From assembly GCA_031271685.1 (NCBI GenBank), contig JAISVH010000074.1, forward strand, positions 1 to 36,662: a stretch of DNA of 36,662 nt. Direction: 5' to 3'. This DNA comes from Eubacterium sp. (lineage in GTDB: Bacteria > Bacillota > Clostridia > Oscillospirales > Ruminococcaceae). The first letter of the stretch is position 1. The number at the start of each line of letters is the position of its first letter. Shown one piece after another: positions 30,665 through 36,662 of the stretch. Under the pieces are notes generated by a model. That model did no database searches and was not told where the DNA came from. It saw only the letters and a program-made list of their open reading frames with translations. Made by a program: the position numbers and the translations under genes.

Positions 30665-31441
30665 ATGGGCATATTTAATTTAGGCGGAAAAGTCGCATTG
30701 GTGACCGGCGCGTCATATGGCATAGGTTTTGCCATCGCAACCGGATTAGCTGACAACGGCGCAAAAATAGTGTTTAATGACATTAACCAAGAACTGGTTG
30801 ATAAGGGCATGGCGGCATATAAGGAAAAGGGTATTGACGCCAAAGGATATGTTTGCGACGTTACTGATGAAAATCAGGTAAGCGAGCTTATAGAAAAAAT
30901 CGAAAAAGATGTTGGAACGATTAAAATTCTTGTCAATAACGCTGGAATAATAAAACGAATACCCATGACCGAAATGAGTGCGGCAGAATTTCGGCAGGTA
31001 ATAGATATTGACCTTAACGGACCGTTTATTATGGCAAAAGCGGTAATTCCCGGTATGATAAAATCCGGCGGCGGAAAGATAATCAATATCTGTTCCATGA
31101 TGTCTGAGCTTGGTCGCGAAACAGTATCTGCTTATGCGGCCGCAAAGGGCGGACTGAAAATGCTCACAAAAAATATCGCTAGTGAATACGGCGGAAATAA
31201 CATACAGTGTAACGGGCTAGGGCCAGGTTATATCGCCACGCCTCAAACTGCCCCTCTTCGCGAGGACGGACATCCATTCAACAGCTTTATTATAGCGAAA
31301 ACACCCGCAGCAAGATGGGGGACTCCCGAAGATTTGACAGGTCCTGCGGTATTTTTGGCTTCTCCGGCATCAGATTTCGTTAACGGACACATCCTTTACG
31401 TTGATGGCGGCATCCTTGCCTATATCGGCAAGCAACCTTGA
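30665..31441 (+). CDS. kduD: 2-Deoxy-D-gluconate 3-dehydrogenase (KduD, SDR family)
   Basis: A 258-residue short-chain dehydrogenase that reduces 2,5-diketo-3-deoxygluconate to 2-keto-3-deoxygluconate. The Rossmann motif is TGASYGIGFAIA, NNAGI is present and the catalytic Ser and Tyr-x-x-x-Lys are in ICSMMSELGRETVSAYAAAKGG. LGPGYIATPQTAPLREDG and DGGILAYIGKQP match KduD proteins. AAGGAG lies upstream of the ATG, and 15 bp separate it from kduI. Together with KduI, KdgK and Eda it finishes the unsaturated-uronate route. Confidence 0.93.
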   Translation: MGIFNLGGKVALVTGASYGIGFAIATGLADNGAKIVFNDINQELVDKGMAAYKEKGIDAKGYVCDVTDENQVSELIEKIEKDVGTIKILVNNAGIIKRIPMTEMSAAEFRQVIDIDLNGPFIMAKAVIPGMIKSGGGKIINICSMMSELGRETVSAYAAAKGGLKMLTKNIASEYGGNNIQCNGLGPGYIATPQTAPLREDGHPFNSFIIAKTPAARWGTPEDLTGPAVFLASPASDFVNGHILYVDGGILAYIGKQP

Positions 31442-31508
31442 AAAATTTGGACTTTATAGTCATTTTGACTGTGAAATAACAAACAAAAATTTATAAGGAG
31501 AAAATGTA

Positions 31509-32858
31509 ATGAAAATCAGGAAACTTATAGCAATTTCTTTAGGGGTTACAATGCTTGCGTCTTTTGCGGCTTGTACCCCGCAGACAACAGAGCCGGCAAC
31601 AACTCAGCCGATCAGCAGTGATGAGACTTCCGCAGCAGTCGCTTCCGAGACAACCGGTTCTGATACTACGATATCTTTCTCATGGTGGGGAGGCGATGAA
31701 AGACACAACGCGACTCTTGATGCCATTGCTGCATTTGAAGCACAAAATCCGGGTATAAAAGTTGACAGCCAATACGCGGCATGGACCGGATGGGAAGAAG
31801 CAATGGCCACCAAATTTTTCTCTAACACCGCTCCTGATATGAACCAAATCAATTGGAACTGGATTTCTCAATTCAGTGGCGACGGAAGCAAATTTGCCGA
31901 TATTAATCAATACAGCAATATTATTGACCTCACCCAATTTGATCAGGCATCGCTTGACCAATGTTTTGTTGCCGACAAGCTCCAAGCAGTCCCTGTTTCA
32001 ATGACCGGACGTATTTTCTATTGGAACAAGACTACCTTTGATAATGCGGGGATTGAGACTCCTAATTCACTAGAGGATCTTTATGCCGCAGCCGACGCGT
32101 TTAAGAGTAATTTAGGCGAAGATTATTTCCCGTTGGTAATGGGCGAATATGATCGCGCTATCTTGTTGCCTTATTATCTTGAATCCAAATATGGCAAGGC
32201 TTGGGTTGAAAATAATGTGCTGCAATATTCTGTTGAAGAGATAGCCGACGGTCTTCAATTTTTCAGCGATCTTGAGGCTGGCGGAGTTATCCCCACTATT
32301 CAAATGGTTACCGGCGATGGAGCGGAATCTCTTGATAAAAATCCTAAATGGATCAACGGCAGATACGCCGGTATCTTTGAGTGGGATTCTTCTGCAACCA
32401 AATTCCGCGATGCTCTTGACGGTGAGCAAGAATTTGTAGTAGGCAATTATTTTGCTGACTTAGGCGAAAGCCAAGGCGGTTTCGCTAAGGTTTCTCTTGC
32501 TTTTGCGATTTCTGAATCCTCGCAAAACAAAGAAGCTTGCGCTCAGTTAATGGAATATCTTTTAAATGATGATACCGGAACCGCAATTTTGGGATCACAG
32601 CGCGGAATACCGCTTTCTAAAAAGGCTATCGCCAACACCGACAGCAAGGGATTGTTGGATCCGCTAGTAAAGGAAGCGAATGAGAAGGTTTTGGCATGGG
32701 TTAAATTCCCGTTAGACCCGAAATTTGAAGATGCCAGATTAAAAAATACAGATGGCACCTATTATGATGCGTTCAGTGGTTTAAGTTATGGAGACTATGA
32801 CGCTCAAACAGCTGCTCAAATTCTCGCTGACGGCATAAACGCCGTACTTGCCTCATAA
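31509..32858 (+). CDS. ABC-type sugar importer, lipoprotein solute-binding protein
   Basis: A 449-residue extracytoplasmic sugar-binding protein (SBP_bac family 1). The lipoprotein signal covers residues 1-22 (lipobox-like SFAAC, Cys22), followed by a Thr/Ser-rich linker. SFSWWGGDERHNATLDAIAAFEAQNPGIKV is typical of this family, as is DMNQINW with GRIFYWNKTTFDNAG. In this context it probably binds oligogalacturonides or unsaturated derivatives. AAGGAG precedes the ATG. It lies 67 bp after kduD, without a clear own promoter, and is followed by a perfect hairpin before GH105 and the two permeases. The ligand is inferred from neighbours only. Confidence 0.9.
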   Translation: MKIRKLIAISLGVTMLASFAACTPQTTEPATTQPISSDETSAAVASETTGSDTTISFSWWGGDERHNATLDAIAAFEAQNPGIKVDSQYAAWTGWEEAMATKFFSNTAPDMNQINWNWISQFSGDGSKFADINQYSNIIDLTQFDQASLDQCFVADKLQAVPVSMTGRIFYWNKTTFDNAGIETPNSLEDLYAAADAFKSNLGEDYFPLVMGEYDRAILLPYYLESKYGKAWVENNVLQYSVEEIADGLQFFSDLEAGGVIPTIQMVTGDGAESLDKNPKWINGRYAGIFEWDSSATKFRDALDGEQEFVVGNYFADLGESQGGFAKVSLAFAISESSQNKEACAQLMEYLLNDDTGTAILGSQRGIPLSKKAIANTDSKGLLDPLVKEANEKVLAWVKFPLDPKFEDARLKNTDGTYYDAFSGLSYGDYDAQTAAQILADGINAVLAS

Positions 32859-32881
32859 TTATTTTTATATTGCGATCGCGA

Positions 32882-32913
32882 GTTATCCGCCGTCGTAAAA
32901 GACGGCGGATAAC
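32882..32913 (+). terminator. 13-bp stem-loop after the solute-binding gene, likely attenuator or mRNA stabiliser
   Basis: GTTATCCGCCGTC and GACGGCGGATAAC form a perfect 13-bp stem with a 6-base loop. No T tract follows, so it more likely protects the upstream message or gives partial termination, raising the binding protein over the permeases. Confidence 0.7.
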
Positions 32914-32943
32914 CTTGCTAACTTAATTCAAAGGAAGCTAATA

Positions 32944-34032
32944 ATGGAAAAAATCGATAGAGTTGAAGAATATATTGAAAATTATTTTAAAAAATATCAA
33001 AATTATAAAAGTTACTGGAATTATGAAGACGGGTGCGTTCTTATTGGCGCCGTTCAATTATATGACATTACCGGAGATAAAAAATATATAGAATATGTTG
33101 TTTCATATCTCGAAAAAGTAGTGCCGGAAAACGGAGTTATAACTAATTATCAGATTGGGAAGCACAATATTGACGGATTTAATTGCGGCAAGGTATTATA
33201 TCGTGCCTATGACTATACAAATGATAAAAAGTTTATAAACGCAATTGAGTTTTTAATGGAAGACCTAAAAAAACAACCGAGGACTAAAAACGGAAACTTT
33301 TGGCACAAAGCTATCTATCCAAACCAGGTTTGGCTTGACGGTTTATATATGGCTCAACCGTTTTATACTAATTATGAAACCAGATATAATAAAAGCGAAA
33401 ATTATTCCGATATCGTAAAGCAGTTTCAAAATATCAGAAAATTTATGCGCGATACTAAAACCGGACTTTATTATCATGCTTATGACGAGTCTAAGACTAT
33501 GTTTTGGGCAGATAAAAAAACCGGGCTTTCCCCTAATTTTTGGCTTAGGTCAATAGGATGGTTCATAATGGCGTTGGCCGATTCAATAAACGCAATGTCT
33601 GAACAGATTTACGAGCATTATCGTGCGCTTGTTGATATTTTTAGAGAGCTTGCAGACGATGTTATTAAATTTCAAGACGCACAGACAAAGCTTTTTTATC
33701 AAGTGGTCGATCATCCTGAAGCTAAAGATAATTACACCGAAACTTCAGGCTCGTTAATGATTGCATACTCACTGATGAAGGGAGTAAATCTCGGGGTGCT
33801 AAGCAGAGAAAAGTTTTTAGACAAGGGAATAGAAATATTTGACAATGTAGTTTCTCAAAAACTTAAAGATGGCAAGCTCACCGATATTTGCGCTGTCGCG
33901 GGCTTAGGTCCGGATGATAAGCCATGGCGTAATGGAACGGTCGAGTATTATATTTCCGAAGCAAAGACAGATGATGACGCAAAAGGTGTCGGGCCGCTTA
34001 TAATGGCGTATTCGCAAAGGCTTGCGCTGTAA
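32944..34032 (+). CDS. Glycoside hydrolase family 105, unsaturated rhamnogalacturonyl/galacturonyl hydrolase
   Basis: A 362-residue (alpha/alpha)6-barrel enzyme without a signal peptide, therefore cytosolic. YPNQVWLDGLYMAQPF holds the Asp132 that corresponds to the catalytic Asp of YteR; further family motifs are PNFWLRSIGWFIMAL and YTETSGSLMIAYSLMKG. GH105 enzymes release the terminal unsaturated uronic acid from lyase-made oligosaccharides by hydration. The product would feed KduI. AAGGAAG lies upstream of the ATG. It stands between the binding protein and the permease genes, which fits uptake of unsaturated oligomers. Rhamnogalacturonan or homogalacturonan as source cannot be decided. Confidence 0.92.
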   Translation: MEKIDRVEEYIENYFKKYQNYKSYWNYEDGCVLIGAVQLYDITGDKKYIEYVVSYLEKVVPENGVITNYQIGKHNIDGFNCGKVLYRAYDYTNDKKFINAIEFLMEDLKKQPRTKNGNFWHKAIYPNQVWLDGLYMAQPFYTNYETRYNKSENYSDIVKQFQNIRKFMRDTKTGLYYHAYDESKTMFWADKKTGLSPNFWLRSIGWFIMALADSINAMSEQIYEHYRALVDIFRELADDVIKFQDAQTKLFYQVVDHPEAKDNYTETSGSLMIAYSLMKGVNLGVLSREKFLDKGIEIFDNVVSQKLKDGKLTDICAVAGLGPDDKPWRNGTVEYYISEAKTDDDAKGVGPLIMAYSQRLAL

Positions 34033-34056
34033 ATTTATTAATAAGGGGGGTTATTT

Positions 34057-34986
34057 ATGACAAATTATTCAAAGTCGGCCAGAATTTATGGACAGACCGG
34101 ATTCAAGGCTTTTTGCAAGAGAAACGCCGGAATAATTTTTATTCTTCTTTGGCTTATAGGGTTTTTGGTATTTAGACTTTATCCGTTTCTTTCCTCACTT
34201 TTCTACAGCTTTACCGATTACAATTTATTTAAAGATCCTCACTATAGCCAAACGGGACTTATGAACTACGAGATGATATTTAATAATCGTCAAATTTTAA
34301 CGGCTTTTGGCGTAACGTTTAAATACGCATTCATTACTGTCCCGTTAAAGTTAGTGTTTGCCCTGTTTGTCGCATATATACTTAATTATAAAATAAAAGG
34401 AGTCAATCTTTTCAGAACGGCGTATTACATACCGTCAATACTTGGCGGCTCCGTCGCCATAGCGGTTCTTTGGAAAGCGCTATTTAGCGATGACGGCGTT
34501 ATTAATGTTTTGCTATCAGTATTTGGCATTCAAGGTCCTACCTGGTTAAGCGACCCGAATCTTGCTGTTTTCATTATTTCACTTCTTAGAGTTTGGCAGT
34601 TCGGATCCGCTATGGTGCTGTTTTTGGCGGCTCTTAAAGGAGTGTCTTTAGACCTTTACGAGGCGGCGACTATTGACGGCGCCTCAAAAGCGAGACAGTT
34701 CTTTAACATTACTTTGCCTCTTATAACACCTATTGTATTTTATAATCTTGTCACGCAAATAGTTCAAGCATTTCAGGAGTTTAACGGACCGTATATCATC
34801 ACAAAGGGCGGACCAAGAAGCGCCACAACCCTAATTTCGCTGCTTATTTATAACAGAGCGTTTAAAAGCTTTGAAATGGGCATATCCAGCGCAATGGCGT
34901 GGGGCTTGTTTGTTATCGTTGCTGTGCTTAGCATAATAGCATTTGTAAGCCAGAAAAAATGGGTTTACTACGATGATCAATCTTAA
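34057..34986 (+). CDS. Sugar ABC transporter permease (MalF type)
   Basis: A 309-residue permease with about six membrane segments; the EAA loop motif is YEAATIDGASKARQFFNITLPLI (residues 201-223), the site of contact with the ATPase. FTDYNLFKDP and VLWKALFSDDGVIN are usual for the MalF/LplB-type members. AAGGGGGG lies upstream of the ATG; the gap from GH105 is 24 bp. It pairs with the next gene to form the membrane channel. No ATPase is encoded here; in Firmicutes such importers often share an MsmX-type ATPase. Confidence 0.93.
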   Translation: MTNYSKSARIYGQTGFKAFCKRNAGIIFILLWLIGFLVFRLYPFLSSLFYSFTDYNLFKDPHYSQTGLMNYEMIFNNRQILTAFGVTFKYAFITVPLKLVFALFVAYILNYKIKGVNLFRTAYYIPSILGGSVAIAVLWKALFSDDGVINVLLSVFGIQGPTWLSDPNLAVFIISLLRVWQFGSAMVLFLAALKGVSLDLYEAATIDGASKARQFFNITLPLITPIVFYNLVTQIVQAFQEFNGPYIITKGGPRSATTLISLLIYNRAFKSFEMGISSAMAWGLFVIVAVLSIIAFVSQKKWVYYDDQS

Positions 34987-35000
34987 AAGGAGGAGAAGTC

Positions 35001-35864
35001 ATGATAGAAAGCTATAAAACATCTCAAAAAATCGGCACTTTCTTTAAATACTTAGTGCTTATCATCGTAGGTATATTCATGGTATATCCTCTGATATGGA
35101 TGATCGGCGCCACTTTTAAAACTAATGCCGAAATTTTCACCTCTATTTCCCCCATACCGCATAATCCTATATTAGACGGCTATGTCAGGGCAATGGAAAA
35201 CTACGGTGGTATGATAAATATTTGGAAATCGATGCTTAACACATATTCTATTGTTATTCCTAAAGTTATCTTCACCGTGACTTCCGCCACTATTACCGCA
35301 TATGGTTTCGGCCGTTTTAAGTTTGTCGGCAGAAATATATTTTTCGCGCTCATGATGGCTACTTTGTTTTTGCCGCAGGTGGTTATGAATGTTCCCCAAT
35401 ACATAATGTATAGCGGATGGGGTTGGGTGGATTCTCCTATTTATCTTCCTCTTGTAGCCCATACGTTATTCGCAACCGAATCTTATTTTGTATTTATGCT
35501 AGTGCAGTTCTTAAGGAGTGTCCCGCGTGAACTGGACGAGGCGGCAAAGATTGACGGATGCAACTCTTTTCAGATTTTGCTTATAATTCTTTGCCCTATG
35601 CTTAAACCGGCAATGGTGAGTGCGGCGCTGTTTCAATTTATGTGGTCGTCTAACGATTTTATGGGGCCGTTGCTTTATGTCAGCACCGTTGAACGCTATC
35701 CGGCAGCGACATTCGTGAAAATGTCGATGGACGGCGATACGGGATTTGAATGGAATCGTGTGCTGGCCGTATCTTTTATTTCTATTATACCTTCGCTGAT
35801 TGTGTTCTTTTTGGCTCAGAAACAATTCGTAGAGGGGATTTCCGCTGGGAGTGTTAAGGGATAG
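35001..35864 (+). CDS. Sugar ABC transporter permease (MalG type)
   Basis: A 287-residue permease with about six membrane segments. VYPLIWMIGATFKTNAEIF at the start of the domain, the EAA loop DEAAKIDGCNSFQILLIILCPM (179-200) and the C-terminal QKQFVEGISAGSVKG are typical of MalG/YtcP-type proteins. AGGAGG lies 10 bases before the ATG, and 14 bp separate it from the other permease gene. It ends the ABC unit; a strong hairpin lies 80 bp beyond it. Confidence 0.93.
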   Translation: MIESYKTSQKIGTFFKYLVLIIVGIFMVYPLIWMIGATFKTNAEIFTSISPIPHNPILDGYVRAMENYGGMINIWKSMLNTYSIVIPKVIFTVTSATITAYGFGRFKFVGRNIFFALMMATLFLPQVVMNVPQYIMYSGWGWVDSPIYLPLVAHTLFATESYFVFMLVQFLRSVPRELDEAAKIDGCNSFQILLIILCPMLKPAMVSAALFQFMWSSNDFMGPLLYVSTVERYPAATFVKMSMDGDTGFEWNRVLAVSFISIIPSLIVFFLAQKQFVEGISAGSVKG

Positions 35865-35944
35865 TATATTAGAAAAAATTATCTACAGAGAAATTTTTCG
35901 TGAGCGAACCCCCAAAAAATAGATTTCTAACTTTGCCGATAAGC

Positions 35945-35970
35945 TAAAGGGGGAGAAAACTCCCCCTTTA
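35945..35970 (+). terminator. Hairpin terminator after the ABC permease genes
   Basis: TAAAGGGGGAG and CTCCCCCTTTA form a perfect 11-bp stem with a 4-base loop; the downstream tail (ATGATG) lacks a T run, but the stem is very stable with TTTA in its 3' arm. Confidence 0.7.
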
Positions 35971-35990
35971 ATGATGAAAGCCGCAGTGTT

Positions 35991-36033
35991 TATAGCATTT
36001 TGAAAAACGTAAACGTTTTATCAAAATGCTATA
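35991..36033. promoter_or_regulatory. 43-bp near-perfect palindrome with AAACGTAAACGTTT core, before GH28
   Basis: TATAGCATTTTGAAAAACGT and ACGTTTTATCAAAATGCTATA pair over their whole length with one bulged base and an AA centre. The core AAACGTAAACGTTT looks like a LacI-family operator. A TATAAT at 36030-36035 overlaps the right end. No T tract follows, so it is more likely an operator or leader hairpin than a terminator. Confidence 0.6.
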
Positions 36034-36056
36034 ATTATAAATTACATGAGGTAATT

Positions 36057-36662
36057 ATGAAATTAGATATATTAAAAAAGAATGCAAGATGTGTTGTTAT
36101 AAAAATTGATGATGGAGGTCATTATAATACAAGATCCGATTATGACATTATATTAAACGGGTCTCTTCTTTTTAAAACCGATAAATCCATAACCACCATT
36201 TTGGGGCTTTTGCCAGACACATTTTATATAGCAGAGATAGGCGAAGAGAAGCTTGAATTTAAAACCGACAAAGAGTTTGTAACATTATGCGTCAAGGACT
36301 TTGGAGCAAAGGGCGATGGCATACATGACGACACGCTTTATATACAGGCGGCGATAATGTCGTGCCCCCAGAAAAGCCGTGTTTTGATTCCCGCAGGCGA
36401 TTATTTGGTCAATAATCTGTTCCTTATCAGCAATATTAAAATTGAACTTCAGAGGGGCGCGCGCATAATTATGAATTCCGAGCGCTTCGCCCATCCCATT
36501 ATGCCGGGCATGACTGAGAGCTATGATGGCTTAAGCGAATATAATCTCGGCACTTGGGAGGGCAATCCTCTTTCTATGTTTGCCGCCTGCATAACCGGAA
36601 TCAATGTTAAAAATGTTGAGATTTATGGTGAAGGCGAAATTTTTGGAAATGCTTCGCAGGAC
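36057..36662 (+). CDS. Glycoside hydrolase family 28 (polygalacturonase-like), N-terminal part
   Basis: The first 202 codons are present and the gene runs past the window end. Residues about 1-75 are a beta-rich leading domain, as in exo-polygalacturonases with an N-terminal fibronectin-like domain. From about 80 the text VKDFGAKGDGIHDDTLYIQAAI is the hallmark of the start of the pectinase beta-helix, followed by SRVLIPAGDYLVNNLFLISN and IELQRGARIIMN. The catalytic Asp residues lie beyond the window. There is no signal peptide, so it would be cytosolic and probably trims imported oligogalacturonides. GAGG (36048-36051) lies 5 bases before the ATG. It starts a new unit behind the 43-bp palindrome. 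Confidence 0.85.
   Translation, partial: MKLDILKKNARCVVIKIDDGGHYNTRSDYDIILNGSLLFKTDKSITTILGLLPDTFYIAEIGEEKLEFKTDKEFVTLCVKDFGAKGDGIHDDTLYIQAAIMSCPQKSRVLIPAGDYLVNNLFLISNIKIELQRGARIIMNSERFAHPIMPGMTESYDGLSEYNLGTWEGNPLSMFAACITGINVKNVEIYGEGEIFGNASQD

Noticed and set aside
31442-31508. Separate promoter for the solute-binding protein gene
   Set aside because: No -35/-10 pair with acceptable spacing was found in the 67-bp gap; read-through from kduD is simpler.

Overview
The window looks like the chromosome of an anaerobic, low-to-moderate G+C, spore-forming Clostridia (Oscillospiraceae/Ruminococcaceae-like) that uses pectin. This rests on gene content: an intact sigK gene, a SigH-like sigma factor, an IreB homologue, a DivIVA-like protein, a PPi-type phosphofructokinase, a bifunctional RelA/SpoT enzyme and a complete galacturonate/unsaturated-uronate pathway. 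No rRNA, tRNA, phage or CRISPR was seen.

Left part (1-11.2 kb): a MarR-like regulator (-), an XRE regulator (+), a PPi-dependent phosphofructokinase (-), a large GGDEF-EAL protein in which both active sites look degenerate (-), then recJ, a bifunctional (p)ppGpp synthetase/hydrolase and a metallo-beta-lactamase-fold hydrolase (+).

Middle part (11.4-21.5 kb): a small secreted protein with an NPSTG sorting-signal-like C terminus, an MFS transporter, a SigH-like sigma factor with a CxxC zinc-ribbon protein, a DivIVA-like protein overlapping an orphan fumarase/tartrate dehydratase beta subunit, ireB, a PdaA-like deacetylase lipoprotein, and a MATE transporter - sigK - transglutaminase series. 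The last two of these overlap.

Right part (21.8-36.7 kb): a uronate regulon. uxaC and uxaB are divergent from clear promoters. uxaA, eda (with a VOC-like C-terminal extension), kdgK, kduI and kduD follow. Then come a sugar ABC importer (lipoprotein and two permeases, no ATPase here), an intracellular GH105 hydrolase and the start of a GH28 protein cut off by the window end. Unsaturated oligogalacturonides would be imported, cleaved by GH105/GH28, and the products converted by KduI/KduD or UxaC/UxaB/UxaA to 2-keto-3-deoxygluconate, then by KdgK and Eda to pyruvate and glyceraldehyde 3-phosphate.

The most unusual content is between the genes. About 14 copies of a modular, hairpin-rich repeat (called E here; modules A, C, B and D, about 75-185 bp) fill many intergenic spaces, 12 of 14 in the same orientation. 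Several lie between a good sigmaA-type promoter and the gene it drives, and one supplies a stop codon. A second family has near-perfect terminal inverted repeats starting TTAAGGCAA. It has two copies of exactly 180 bp, one 91-bp internal-deletion derivative and solo ends, so it looks like a MITE. All functional names rest on reading motifs by eye; no database search was possible.
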